Below are positions 19,913-28,102 of a DNA stretch of 64,000 nt, in pieces. The DNA comes from Mesorhizobium comanense (GTDB taxonomy: Bacteria; Pseudomonadota; Alphaproteobacteria; Rhizobiales; Rhizobiaceae). Within the stretch, counting starts at the first letter, position 1. The number at the start of each line of letters is the position of its first letter. The notes beneath the pieces are model-generated. The model searched no databases. It was not told the DNA's origin and saw nothing but the letters and a program-made list of their open reading frames with translations. The stretch spans positions 248,001-312,000 of the forward strand of contig NZ_SCNN01000004.1 in the NCBI RefSeq assembly GCF_005503535.1, in the 5' to 3' direction. The position numbers and the translations under genes are program-made.

Positions 19913-20314
19913 TCAATGCTTGGGGGAAATGAACTGCAGCGTGAAAACGTTGCCGCCTATTCCCTGCGAAAGCGTCGGTGAGAAATCAAGTGGCGTGCAA
20001 TTCTTCACGGCGGCAATCGCCGCGTCGATGAACGATTTCCGTGCCTTCTCATCGCCGGCAACTTTCGCGGCGGTCACCCTCGGTGGACCAATCAGCGTGC
20101 CGTCGCGCTTGAAGCTGAAACTCAGGGTCACGGTCGAAGTCCCCGCATCATCAGGCGGTGTCCAGCACGCCTGGATCGCGGTCCCGACATCGTCCATGCT
20201 CTTGAGCGGCGCTGCACTCGACGGGAAGACGGTGGCCGCCCACATCGAGCCTGCAATCACCGCTCTGCTAATCACCGGCCCCCTAATCTTCAGTCTGGCA
20301 ACGCCTGTCATCAC
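19913..20314 (-). CDS. Periplasmic protein with TonB-C-terminal-like domain
   Basis: This 133-aa protein has an N-terminal signal segment (about 14-35, cleaved near SSA/APL). A short domain follows containing AIQACWTPP, VTLSFSFKRDGTLIGPPRV and SFIDAAIAAVKNCTPLDF. That order (CWxPP, a strand with DG, a helix with two small residues and a Cys) is what many rhizobial periplasmic proteins related to the TonB/TolA C-terminal fold show. No TonB partner is nearby. Function unknown. Confidence 0.55.
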   Translation of the reverse strand: MMTGVARLKIRGPVISRAVIAGSMWAATVFPSSAAPLKSMDDVGTAIQACWTPPDDAGTSTVTLSFSFKRDGTLIGPPRVTAAKVAGDEKARKSFIDAAIAAVKNCTPLDFSPTLSQGIGGNVFTLQFISPKH

Positions 20315-20481
20315 GAACCCTCATCTCCGCGGCCAACGGGCAATGCGCGCCCGCTACCTTGATGGATGCTAGGGCCGACACAGGCGATGGCAATATGCCT
20401 CGCCAAAAGTTGCTGCTGATCGCGGGGCTGCCGCTTCCGATATGTCGCCCTAGCCCGGGATTTCGGCCCTGCCGGAAACAA

Positions 20482-20506
20482 AAAGGCCGGCGCTGGGCCG
20501 ACCTTT
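20482..20506 (-). terminator. Intrinsic terminator after the 112-aa secreted-protein gene
   Basis: AAAGGCCGGC (20482-20491) pairs with GCCGACCTTT (20497-20506) with one G-U pair. On the minus strand the stem runs into TTTTTGTTT. It serves the gene ending at 20610. The remaining bases between 20315 and 20609 hold nothing else visible. Confidence 0.7.
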
Positions 20507-20609
20507 CCTATCACCTCGACATTGCGCCAGTACATCCGTGGTCGCCAGCCGGAAGTGAATTGGCTCCAGTAGACAGGCTATTGGTAAACGAAACCTTAAC
20601 GACCCTGCG

Positions 20610-20948
20610 CTAGTCGAGAAATCTGATCTTCTTGAAAGCCATCATCTCGCCCATGACGTTGCCGCTGCCGTCGACCTGCTGCCCCTGCCCGACCGTGACC
20701 GCCACACGCTTTCCCTTATAGCGTGACGGCATCGCTGTCTGCTCGTTCCAGCTCTTACATTCGGGCGCGGCACACAGGCCGACCTGTTCGGCCTTGTTGC
20801 GGTCCAGAATGGTGAGGTAGCAGTTGTCGCCGCATTCGAAACCTCGAATGGTGCCGGTAATCGTCCTGTCCCTGGCAAGGGACGGGACGCATTGTGCCAC
20901 GACAAACACCGCGATAGCGACGGCCAGGGTCAAGGATTGTTGCTTCAT
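20610..20948 (-). CDS. Small exported protein, 112 aa
   Basis: The start at 20948 opens a signal peptide (MKQQSLTLAVAIAVFVVAQC, cleaved near SLA/RDR). The mature part, about 86 residues, has four cysteines (FECGDNCYLTI, LCAAPEC) and a strand-rich pattern ending in MMAFKKIRFLD, resembling a small OB- or beta-barrel-like periplasmic domain. The longer in-frame start at 21215 would read through unlikely sequence. Unknown function. Confidence 0.6.
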   Translation of the reverse strand: MKQQSLTLAVAIAVFVVAQCVPSLARDRTITGTIRGFECGDNCYLTILDRNKAEQVGLCAAPECKSWNEQTAMPSRYKGKRVAVTVGQGQQVDGSGNVMGEMMAFKKIRFLD

Positions 20949-21051
20949 TCCGATAGCCTGCTCTAACAACCCTTGCGATGCAAGAATGCGTCCGGTGGAA
21001 ATCCCCTGCCGCTCCAGGACGGCCTCTGCTTTACCGCGAGAGGGCCCAGGG

Positions 21052-21249
21052 CTAGGCGACGGCTCTAAGCCTGGGCGCCTCCAGCGTGCCTTCCCCTCCG
21101 CATTCGGCGCATGCCGCGGTTCTGCCGGGGCAACCGGTCTGATGCGTACCTTGCGGACAGCAATGCCCTTTCGAGTCGCACCATCTCGCACAATCGAAAA
21201 CCTTGCCGCCGCCATGGCAACGCGGGCATGTCATCTTCACTGAGGTCAT
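21052..21249 (-). CDS. DnaJ-zinc-finger-like small protein
   Basis: This 65-aa protein is rich in cysteine. It begins MTSVKMTCPRCHGGGKVF and later has CAECGGEG. Two CxxCxG(G/x)G motifs, at residues 8-15 and 47-54, are the hallmark of the DnaJ central zinc-binding repeats. Other Cys residues (20, 24, 30, 31, 40) fill the space between them. It probably binds zinc. It lies 412 bp from, and divergent to, the ClpB-like ATPase gene. A chaperone-related role is inferred only. Confidence 0.6.
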   Translation of the reverse strand: MTSVKMTCPRCHGGGKVFDCARWCDSKGHCCPQGTHQTGCPGRTAACAECGGEGTLEAPRLRAVA

Positions 21250-21661
21250 TGCACTCTACTCGACCCAAAATCCGCGCTGCCGCGGACACCGTCCCCAGAT
21301 CGCAAGTAACAGAGATTGCTACGCTTTCAAGCGTCGCCGCCTGACTTAAATTGGGTGTATCCCGGCATTCGAAATCCCCAGGCTCCCGCAAACTTTGCCG
21401 ACCCTTTCCGGGTCAATGCGGCCGCTGCGGTTGCTTGTCTGAAGGTTATTCTATGAGTGCGAGAAATGACCTGGGCCTGTCCCGGCGCGGCAAGAGAAAT
21501 CGGACCCGCGGCATAGGAACATCTTGCCCGAGTCAGTTGAAACTCTTCACCATGACGTGATTTGCTCCGCGGCAATCTGGGGAACTTCGCGCTACCCGCC
21601 GCGGGCACAGACGGATATCCTTCTCTTCAGCTGCGCTTTGCCGCCCCGGTAGGTAACTCTC
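21250..21661. other. Divergent intergenic stretch, no gene seen
   Basis: This 412-bp spacer lies between the cysteine-rich peptide gene (leftward) and the AAA+ gene (rightward). Short frames on both strands lack ribosome binding sites. No repeat of the RIME type and no tRNA were found. It should contain both promoters. Confidence 0.45.
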
Positions 21662-22954
21662 ATGCTTTCTGTCGCGCTCAACCGTATCCTGTCTTGGGGT
21701 TGGCCGGCCATGGGCATCCTGGCCATCGTTTCCCTGAGCCAGATGCTGCTGGGGCTGGGCTCGATGCTTTTGGGACTTCTCCGGCTGATGGGAGTCCTTG
21801 GCTGGGCGGAACACAACCGGCTGTTTCTGGCGTGTATCCTTGCCGCGCTGGCCGCGCTGGCATGGTTCGTCGTGTTCCTTGCAATGGCGCGCCGAAGGAA
21901 ACGGCTTCCAAAATCCCTGACCAAGTGGAGATGGCTGATGGACATTCTGGACCGCCTTACCAACCGGGCCGAACTTGAACGCCGCCTGGCGCAAGAGGTG
22001 GAAGCGGTCTTCGTCGATGCCGAGGCGCTGGCCGCCCAACTCAAGGCCAAGGTGGTGGGCCAGGACCGCATATGTGACGATCTGGCGGCACAGATCCGCC
22101 GCCGCCTCGCACTCACACAACGCGGCAAGCCGATCGGTGTCTTTCTATTTGCCGGCCCTCCCGGCACAGGCAAGACCTGGCTTGGCAAAGTGCTGGCGGA
22201 AGCGCTGGGCAGGAAATTGATCCATATCGACATGGCGCAACATTCGAACGGCGTTTTCGGCGCATCGTCACTTTTTGGCGCTTCCAAAGGGTATATCGGC
22301 TCGCGGACTTACGGGAGCCTGACCGCGGCGCTCCAGGACACGCCGGACGCGGTCGTCCTGTTGGACGAGATCGAAAAGGCGCATGACGATATTCACAAGA
22401 AGTTCCTGACCGCCTGGAACGACGGCTTTGTCACCGAAAATTCCGACGGCAAGCACATTCCGACGATCCGCAATATATTTGTCTTGACCACCAACGCGGC
22501 TGTGGATGCCCTCGCGGACCTGTCCAAGCAATACGCCAATGACCCTGACGCGCTGCGCTCCGGTGCCGTCAGCGCCCTGCGCAATGCCGGATTTGCCCCG
22601 GAAGTGCTGAACCGCATCGACCGGATTTTCGTTTTCGAGCCGTTGTCCGGCCTCGATGTCGCCCGTGTCGCCGCCTTGGAAATCGAGCAGATGATCGCCG
22701 GTTACGGGCTGACCGTTGCTCAGGGCGGCATCGATCCGCAGGTTCTGCTGGACTTGATGAACCGGCAAAAGAAGATGGGCCACAGCGCCTCGTCCCGGGA
22801 TCTGACAAGGGCGATTGAGGAATCCCTGGCCGACAGCCTGATCGCCGCCAAGCAGAACGGGGCCAGGGCCGTCTCGATCGTTCAGGGCGATCAGGGGATC
22901 ACCGCCGAACCCGCAGAGGCCGACGATGCCGCGATCGAGGGATCGCAAGCATGA
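21662..22954 (+). CDS. Membrane-anchored ClpB-D2-like AAA+ ATPase
   Basis: This 430-aa protein has two N-terminal TM helices (about 15-43 and 53-76) and a basic stop-transfer stretch (RRRKR). A single Clp-type AAA+ module follows: VVGQDRICDDLA entry, Walker A GPPGTGKT 165-172, pore-loop GYIG 210-213, Walker B VVLLDEIEKAH 231-241, sensor-1 LTTN 275-278, and Arg318 in APEVLNRID as arginine finger. A ClpB_D2-small domain with sensor-2 (SSRDLTRAI) comes next. The motor is complete, so it should unfold or thread a protein. It lacks the N and D1 domains and any ClpP loop. Its stop overlaps the next gene in ATGA. The substrate is unknown. Confidence 0.8.
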   Translation: MLSVALNRILSWGWPAMGILAIVSLSQMLLGLGSMLLGLLRLMGVLGWAEHNRLFLACILAALAALAWFVVFLAMARRRKRLPKSLTKWRWLMDILDRLTNRAELERRLAQEVEAVFVDAEALAAQLKAKVVGQDRICDDLAAQIRRRLALTQRGKPIGVFLFAGPPGTGKTWLGKVLAEALGRKLIHIDMAQHSNGVFGASSLFGASKGYIGSRTYGSLTAALQDTPDAVVLLDEIEKAHDDIHKKFLTAWNDGFVTENSDGKHIPTIRNIFVLTTNAAVDALADLSKQYANDPDALRSGAVSALRNAGFAPEVLNRIDRIFVFEPLSGLDVARVAALEIEQMIAGYGLTVAQGGIDPQVLLDLMNRQKKMGHSASSRDLTRAIEESLADSLIAAKQNGARAVSIVQGDQGITAEPAEADDAAIEGSQA

Positions 22955-23568
22955 GCGAGCCGAACCTTCTGGCGCAGGCCGAACCGCGTGCCCGGAAGGG
23001 CGAACACGGTCTGCGCCACCGCGGTTCAGGATTGCGCAATCTCACCATCGCCGCCTCGTTCCTCACACTGGCGGCCGTGGCCGCACCGCTGCTGTTGCCC
23101 CAGCCCGCCGATACTGACCATTCGTCCGCCGCCCCGCCATCTCACACCGTTTCGTCGCCTGCGCAGCCCGGGCCAGCCAACGCGCATGGCGATCCGTCAC
23201 AAGACACGACTGTCCCTGCCGCACAGACGCAGGCGGCCGCACCCGATCAGCCTGCTGGAACGATCCCCGTCTCGCCCGGTGTGCTGGTCAAGATCAACAG
23301 GCACAACCGTTTCAGCCAGGGGCAGGACTGGCCCATTGCGATCACGATCATCTCGCCGCCCACGCACGGCACGGTCTCCATCCAGGACGGGACGGCGCCG
23401 ATCACGTACCATGACGGGGTGATGCGGATGAGCGCCGTGAAGCAGGTGTTCTACAAGTCGGACCCAGGCTACACCGGCGTCGACACATTCACCTACAAGC
23501 GGGTCAGCGAGGATGAAGCCGACCCTCTGAACGCGCGCACCTATACGATGACCGTCTACGTGAAATAG
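22951..23568 (+). CDS. Single-pass protein with Ig-like/cadherin-like domain
   Basis: This 205-aa protein has a cytoplasmic Arg-rich start (1-29), a TM helix (30-50), and a Pro/Ala/Ser/Thr-rich linker (51-105). The extracytoplasmic domain (about 106-205) contains ITIISPPTHGTVSI, PITYHDG, VFYKSDPGYTGVDTFTYKRV and YTMTVYVK. That is the strand pattern of bacterial Ig-like/cadherin-like repeats (the GxDxFTY motif). It starts in the stop codon of the AAA+ gene and must be co-translated with it. It may be the AAA+ protein's partner or substrate in the membrane. Unknown function. Confidence 0.7.
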   Translation: MSEPNLLAQAEPRARKGEHGLRHRGSGLRNLTIAASFLTLAAVAAPLLLPQPADTDHSSAAPPSHTVSSPAQPGPANAHGDPSQDTTVPAAQTQAAAPDQPAGTIPVSPGVLVKINRHNRFSQGQDWPIAITIISPPTHGTVSIQDGTAPITYHDGVMRMSAVKQVFYKSDPGYTGVDTFTYKRVSEDEADPLNARTYTMTVYVK

Positions 23569-23632
23569 CTAGCCGGGAAGGCCGGCGAGATACGCGCGTT
23601 GAAATCCGTCAGCTGCAAGCGGTTGGGAAGCT

Positions 23633-23707
23633 TGGTACGCCCAAGGGGAATCGAACCCCTGTTCCCGCCGTGAGAGGGCGGTGTCCTGACCGCTAGACGA
23701 TGGGCGC
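23633..23707 (-). tRNA. tRNA-Glu (anticodon CTC)
   Basis: On the minus strand the acceptor arm GCGCCCA (23707-23701) pairs with TGGGCGT. The D-arm contains CGTCTAGCGGTCAGGACA and the anticodon stem CCGCC-CTCTCAC-GGCGG displays CTC. The T-arm is GGGG-TTCGATT-CCCC, and CCA is encoded at 23633-23635. The first pair is G-U. It reads GAG codons. Confidence 0.95.
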
Positions 23708-23792
23708 GCTCAAGAACCGGCTACATAGGCTGGCGGCCGGCAAAAAGCAACGGGGGGTCGGCCGCTTTGCGGACTTTGTCCGAAGGCGCGGA

Positions 23793-24206
23793 TCAGCCGC
23801 GCCGTTTCGGCTCGATCAGGTCCCACAGATTGCCATGGAGATCGGCGAAAACCGCGACCGTGCCATAGGGCTCGAAGCGAGGCGCCTCGCGGAATTCGAC
23901 GCCCTTTTCCAGCATCGCCTGGTGGTCACGGGCGAAATCCTCGGTTTCGAGAAAGAGAAAGACCCGGCCGCCGGTCTGGTTGCCGATGCTTTTTCGCTGC
24001 GCCTCGTCGGACGCTTCGGCAAGAAGCAGCCGGGCGCCCTGCCCGTTGGCCGGCGCCACCGTCACCCAGCGCTTGCCGCCGCCGAGATCGACATCCTCGA
24101 GCAGCACGAAACCCAGGCTCCCGACATACCAGGCGATCGCTTCGTCATAGTCGGCAACGACAAGCGCCACGGTCGCGACACGGCGATGTTCGGCAAACCC
24201 GGTCAT
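23793..24206 (-). CDS. VOC-superfamily (glyoxalase-like) protein
   Basis: This 137-aa single-module vicinal-oxygen-chelate protein begins RRVATVALVVADYDEAIAWYVGSLGF, the typical first beta-alpha-beta unit. The second unit reads GRVFLFLETEDFARDHQAML...FEPYGTVAVFADLHGNLWDLIEP, with the usual metal-ligand Glu near the end. It is likely to bind a small ligand or act on one as a dimer; the substrate cannot be told. It lies 86 bp from tRNA-Glu. Confidence 0.8.
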   Translation of the reverse strand: MTGFAEHRRVATVALVVADYDEAIAWYVGSLGFVLLEDVDLGGGKRWVTVAPANGQGARLLLAEASDEAQRKSIGNQTGGRVFLFLETEDFARDHQAMLEKGVEFREAPRFEPYGTVAVFADLHGNLWDLIEPKRRG

Positions 24207-24241
24207 GTCAGCGGCAAACCTGTCTGTGCACCGCCGCCCGC

Positions 24242-24625
24242 CTATTTGTTGCGGATCGCGAACTGGCCGATCAGGCGGCGCCCGGCGATGTCGTAGAGGA
24301 AGATGGCGCGGCTGCCGTCGGCCAGTTCGGCGTCGATCGAAAGGCGGTCGCCCGAAAGCGACTGGCTGACCACCTTGGCGCCGACCGGCAACACGATGTC
24401 GCCGCTGGCAAGCTCACCCGGCGGTGTCTGGACATCGCCCGAAAGCGGCGGGTTGGCCGGGGGCGCCTTGCGGGCTTTGTAGACAATCGCCGCGATCACC
24501 ACCATAAGAGCCAGGAAGAGAAGGCCTAGATTGACGGCCATGAAGCGGACGAGCTTGCCGCGCAGCTTGTCGACCTCGGGGTCAAGCGGCTTTTCCTGTT
24601 CGTCATCGGCATCGGGCCGGGCCAT
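24242..24625 (-). CDS. Conserved single-TM protein, 127 aa
   Basis: This protein has an acidic N-terminus (MARPDADDEQEKPLDPEVDKLRGK), a TM helix at about 28-48 (VNLGLLFLALMVVIAAIVY) and an extracytoplasmic domain ending in RAIFLYDIAGRRLIGQFAIRNK. The layout is common in Rhizobiales next to rluA-type genes. It is divergent from the pseudouridine synthase gene. Function unknown. Confidence 0.65.
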   Translation of the reverse strand: MARPDADDEQEKPLDPEVDKLRGKLVRFMAVNLGLLFLALMVVIAAIVYKARKAPPANPPLSGDVQTPPGELASGDIVLPVGAKVVSQSLSGDRLSIDAELADGSRAIFLYDIAGRRLIGQFAIRNK

Positions 24626-24651
24626 GGCAAATATTCCGGAATGGTTTTTCG

Positions 24652-25707
24652 ATGAGCGCTCATAGCGAAGAGGCCCCTCAATTGATAGAGGACGAAATGA
24701 TGGAGGCCGAACCGACCGTGCTGGTGACGGACGCGGAAGCGGCCGGCCAACGGCTCGATCAATGGTTGGCGGCCCGGCTTGGGCCCGATCTGTCGCGCAG
24801 CCGCGTACAGATGCTGATCCGGCAGGGCGCCGTCATGGTCGATGGCAAGCCGGTCGAGGAAACCAAGCGCAAGATGAGCGCCGGCGAGAGCGTGTCGGTT
24901 GTCATGCCTGAGCCGGAGCCGGCGCAGCCGCGGGGCGAGGACATCACGCTCGACGTGCTCTATGAGGACAGTGCACTGATCGTCATCAACAAGCCGGCGG
25001 GCCTCGTCGTCCATCCGGGCGCCGGCAACTGGACCGGCACGCTGGTCAACGCGCTGATCCACCACTGCGGCGACAGCCTGTCGGGCATTGGCGGCGTGCG
25101 CCGTCCGGGCATCGTGCACCGTCTCGACAAGGAGACCAGCGGCGTCATGGTGGTGGCCAAGACCGACCGCGTCCACAAGGCGCTGTCGGAAGCCTTCGCC
25201 GACCACGGCCGGACCGGTGACCTCGAGCGCGCCTATCTGGCGCTGGTCTGGGGCATACCGCAGCGGCCGACCGGAACGGTCGATGCCCCGCTTGGCCGCG
25301 CCGCCGACCGGGTGCGCCGGGCCGTGGTGCCGGATGGGCGCGACGACGCCCGCCATGCCGTCACCCACTTTGCCGTCCAGGAGCAGTTCGGCGAACGGCA
25401 GCGCGAATTCGCCACCGCGAGCCTTGTGGAATGCCGGTTGGAAACCGGCCGCACCCACCAGATCCGCGTCCACATGGCCCATATCGGCCATCCCGTCATC
25501 GGCGACCCCGACTATGGCCTCGCCTTCCGCACCAAGGCCAACCGGCTGCCTGAACCCCTGAAAAGTCAGGTCAAGGCATTTTCCCGCCAGGCCTTGCATG
25601 CCTGGCTCCTTGCATTTCGCCACCCGGATACCCATTTACCGATGAGGTTTGAGGCGCCGATACCGGGGGACATGGAGGAACTCGTCGGCGGCTTCCGCAA
25701 TCTCTGA
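24652..25707 (+). CDS. 23S rRNA pseudouridine synthase, RluA/RluD family
   Basis: This 351-aa enzyme converts uridine to pseudouridine in large-subunit rRNA. An S4 RNA-binding domain (about 32-90, QRLDQWLAARLGPDLSRSRVQMLIRQG) is followed by the catalytic domain. Motif HRLDKETSGVMVVAKT places the nucleophile at Asp159, and TGRTHQIRVHMAHIGHPVIGD is the RluA-family C-terminal motif. Both features fit RluD (positions 1911/1915/1917), but RluC cannot be excluded. ATG 24652 is used; ATG 24697 or 24700 is possible. It is upstream of rpoH on the same strand, 190 bp away. Confidence 0.9.
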   Translation: MSAHSEEAPQLIEDEMMEAEPTVLVTDAEAAGQRLDQWLAARLGPDLSRSRVQMLIRQGAVMVDGKPVEETKRKMSAGESVSVVMPEPEPAQPRGEDITLDVLYEDSALIVINKPAGLVVHPGAGNWTGTLVNALIHHCGDSLSGIGGVRRPGIVHRLDKETSGVMVVAKTDRVHKALSEAFADHGRTGDLERAYLALVWGIPQRPTGTVDAPLGRAADRVRRAVVPDGRDDARHAVTHFAVQEQFGERQREFATASLVECRLETGRTHQIRVHMAHIGHPVIGDPDYGLAFRTKANRLPEPLKSQVKAFSRQALHAWLLAFRHPDTHLPMRFEAPIPGDMEELVGGFRNL

Positions 25708-25897
25708 ACCTGCCATCAAAAAACCTGACTGGCATTGTTCACTTCAGCGTGACGCACTGTTTAGCGTTGAACAAATGCCTGTCTTTTCTGGTTTTGTTCC
25801 TGTATAAGATCGGATGTCGCGAGCGAGCCTTTTGGTGCTTGCGTCACATGCCCGCCGCGTTTCGGGGGCATCACTCCAATAGAGAGGGGGCGCTATC

Positions 25898-26809
25898 ATG
25901 GCCCAGTCACTACCCAGTATCGTTTCCGGTGAAGGCGGCCTCAGCCGCTATCTGGAAGAAATCCGCCGCTTTCCGATGCTTCAGCCGCAGGAAGAGTACA
26001 TGCTCGCCAAGCGTTATGCCGAGCATGAGGACACATCCGCCGCGCACAAGCTCGTCACCAGCCATCTCAGGCTCGTCGCCAAGATCGCCATGGGCTATCG
26101 CGGCTACGGCCTGCCGATCGGCGAGGTGATCTCGGAAGGCAATGTCGGCCTGATGCAGGCCGTCAAGAAATTCGAACCCGAGCGCGGCTTCCGCCTCGCG
26201 ACATACGCCATGTGGTGGATCAAGGCCTCGATCCAGGAATACATCCTGCGCTCGTGGAGCCTGGTCAAGATGGGCACGACCGCCAATCAGAAGCGCCTGT
26301 TCTTCAACCTGCGCAAGGTGAAGGGCAAGATCCAGGCGCTGGACGACGGCGACCTCAAGCCCGACCAGATCGCCGAGATCGCCACGCGTCTCAATGTGTC
26401 CGAAGCCGAGGTGGTGTCGATGAACCGCCGCCTGTCGGGCGATGCCTCGCTCAACGCGCCGATCCGCGCCACCGAAGGCGAGTCCGGCGAATGGCAGGAC
26501 TGGCTGGTCGACGACCATGAGAGCCAGGAAGAAATGCTGATCGAGCAGGACGAGCTGGAAAACCGGCGCGGCATGCTGTCGGGCGCCCTTGCGGTGCTCA
26601 ACGATCGCGAGCGGCGCATCTTCGAGGCACGTCGCCTCGCCGAGGAGCCGCTGACGCTGGAAGAACTGTCGGCCGAGTTCGACATCAGCCGCGAGCGCGT
26701 GCGTCAGATCGAGGTGCGCGCCTTCGAGAAGGTGCAGGACGCGGTCAAGGCTGCCGCCAAGCGCCAGACCCAGGCGCTGCGCACCATCGAGGCACAGCCG
26801 GCGGCGTAA
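25898..26809 (+). CDS. rpoH: Heat-shock sigma factor RpoH (sigma-32)
   Basis: This 303-aa sigma-70 family protein directs RNA polymerase to heat-shock promoters. Region 2 (about 52-120) has YRGYGLPIGEVISEGNVGLMQAVKKFEPERGFRLATYAMWWIKASIQ, split by the core-binding segment. The RpoH box QKRLFFNLRK (131-140) is diagnostic for sigma-32 and sets it apart from RpoD. Region 4 (about 240-290) has TLEELSAEFDISRERVRQIE as HTH. ATG 25898 follows AGAGAGGGGG. Many rhizobia carry two rpoH genes, so this may be one of a pair. A terminator follows 25 bp after the stop. Confidence 0.96.
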   Translation: MAQSLPSIVSGEGGLSRYLEEIRRFPMLQPQEEYMLAKRYAEHEDTSAAHKLVTSHLRLVAKIAMGYRGYGLPIGEVISEGNVGLMQAVKKFEPERGFRLATYAMWWIKASIQEYILRSWSLVKMGTTANQKRLFFNLRKVKGKIQALDDGDLKPDQIAEIATRLNVSEAEVVSMNRRLSGDASLNAPIRATEGESGEWQDWLVDDHESQEEMLIEQDELENRRGMLSGALAVLNDRERRIFEARRLAEEPLTLEELSAEFDISRERVRQIEVRAFEKVQDAVKAAAKRQTQALRTIEAQPAA

Positions 26810-26834
26810 AGCCGGGTTCGGCTACAAAACAGAA

Positions 26835-26866
26835 GGCGGCGCCAGGAAACCGGCGCCGCCTTTTTT
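26835..26866 (+). terminator. Rho-independent terminator of rpoH
   Basis: GGCGGCGCC (26835-26843) pairs perfectly with GGCGCCGCC (26852-26860) around an 8-base loop, followed by TTTTTT (26861-26866). The stem lies 25 bp after the rpoH stop. Confidence 0.9.
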
Positions 26867-26902
26867 GCGATGCCAGCAATTGGCGAAACCCGCGCGACAG
26901 CC

Positions 26903-27066
26903 CTTTCTCTCCGTCACTCTACGGGGAGAAATGTCCGGCAGGACAATGAGGGGCAGCGCCAATATCGCGGGCTTGTCACCAGCAGCGGGACGATCACAAC
27001 AAGCGTCAGCGCCGCCCCTCATCCGGCTGCCGCCACCTTCTCCCCGTATAGTGACGGGGAGAAGGG
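26903..27066. repeat. Inverted pair of CCCCTCAT...TTCTCCCC-type repeat arms
   Basis: The left arm (about 26903-26960) contains CTCTACGGGGAGAAATGTC and GACAATGAGGGGCAGCGCC. The right arm (about 27012-27066) reads it back as GCGCCGCCCCTCATCC...CCTTCTCCCCGTATAG, followed by GTGACGGGGAGAAGG. About 50 bp separate the arms. Similar GC-rich inverted elements are widely dispersed in rhizobial intergenic DNA, but no second copy lies in this window. Confidence 0.65.
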
Positions 27067-27089
27067 ACTGATCGCGCAGCACCGCGCCT

Positions 27090-27962
27090 TCACAACCCAT
27101 CCAGCGGAAACTTCAGATACCGCCTTCCATTGGCTTCCGGCTCTGGCAGCCGGCCGCCGTTCATGTTGACCTGCAGAGCATGCAGGATCAGCCGCGGCAT
27201 CGGCAGCGTCCGGTCGCGCGCCTCGCGCAAGGCGACGAACTCGGCTTCGTCGCGCGCGGCCACAAGATGGATGTTGGTCGCCTTCTGCACGGCCACCGTG
27301 CTTTCCCACAAGGGTTCGCGGCCGCCGGCCTGGTAGTCATGCCCGACGAAGACGCGGGTCTCGTCCGGCAACGCCAGAATGTCCTGGATCGAGCGCCAGA
27401 GCCGCGTGGCGCTGCCGCCGGGGAAATCCGCCCGCGCCGTGCCGCTGTCGGGCATGAACAGCGTATCATGGACGAAGGCGGCATCGCCGACCACATAGGT
27501 GATCGATGCCAGCGTATGTCCAGGCGAGAAAAGCACCTTGACCGGGATGGTTCCGATCCGGAAGGTCGCGCCTTGCGCGAACAGCCTGTCCCATTGCGAG
27601 CCGTCGGCCGGAAAATCCGGCCAGTTGTAGATGACCTTCCACAGGGCCTGGACATCGACGATCCGGTCGCCAATCGCCGTCGGCGCCCCGGTCTTCTGTT
27701 TGAGATAGTGCGCGGCCGAGAAATGGTCGGCGTGCGGATGGGTGTCGAGGATCCACTCGAGTTCCAGCTCATTTTCGCTGACGAAATCGAGCAAAGCGTC
27801 CGCGCTCCTCGTCGCCGTGGCGCCGGATTTCTCGTCGAAATCGAGGATCGGATCGATGATGGCGCAACGCTTCGTCGCGGGATCGGTGACGACATACTGG
27901 ATGGCCCCGGTCGGCTTGTCGTAAAAGCCGGCGACGCGCGGTCTGACCAAGGCAGTGTCCAA
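27090..27962 (-). CDS. Metallo-beta-lactamase-fold hydrolase, Blh/persulfide-dioxygenase-like
   Basis: This 290-aa protein carries the MBL metal motif THPHADH at 74-80 (His75, His77, Asp79, His80), then FSPGHTLASITYVVGDAAFVHDTLF and VFVGHDYQAGGREP. The last supplies further His ligands. The pattern matches Blh-type and ETHE1-like persulfide dioxygenases that detoxify sulfide, but glyoxalase II-like activity cannot be ruled out by eye. TTG at 27962 is chosen because GAGGGAGG lies 7 bases upstream; the longer frame from TTG 28013 has no binding site. BigR, the usual partner regulator, is not nearby. Confidence 0.75.
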   Translation of the reverse strand: MDTALVRPRVAGFYDKPTGAIQYVVTDPATKRCAIIDPILDFDEKSGATATRSADALLDFVSENELELEWILDTHPHADHFSAAHYLKQKTGAPTAIGDRIVDVQALWKVIYNWPDFPADGSQWDRLFAQGATFRIGTIPVKVLFSPGHTLASITYVVGDAAFVHDTLFMPDSGTARADFPGGSATRLWRSIQDILALPDETRVFVGHDYQAGGREPLWESTVAVQKATNIHLVAARDEAEFVALREARDRTLPMPRLILHALQVNMNGGRLPEPEANGRRYLKFPLDGL

Positions 27963-28102
27963 CGTCCGGCCTCCCTCAAGCCCGACAGAATGGTTTTCCC
28001 CGTCAGGGCACAATGAGGGTACGGTTATCTAGCAAGGCGCGCCCGTCAAGCACGCCTTGCTGGAAAAAGGACAGAAAACGAAACGGCGCGGGCGAAAGAA
28101 GG

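Noticed and set aside
23569-23792. Integration site at tRNA-Glu
   Set aside because: No integrase, no repeated tRNA 3' end and no abrupt change in composition on either side.
25740-25897. Sigma-70 promoter of rpoH
   Set aside because: TATAAG at 25803-25808 is a good -10 match, but no convincing -35 element lies 16-18 bp upstream, so it is not listed as a feature.
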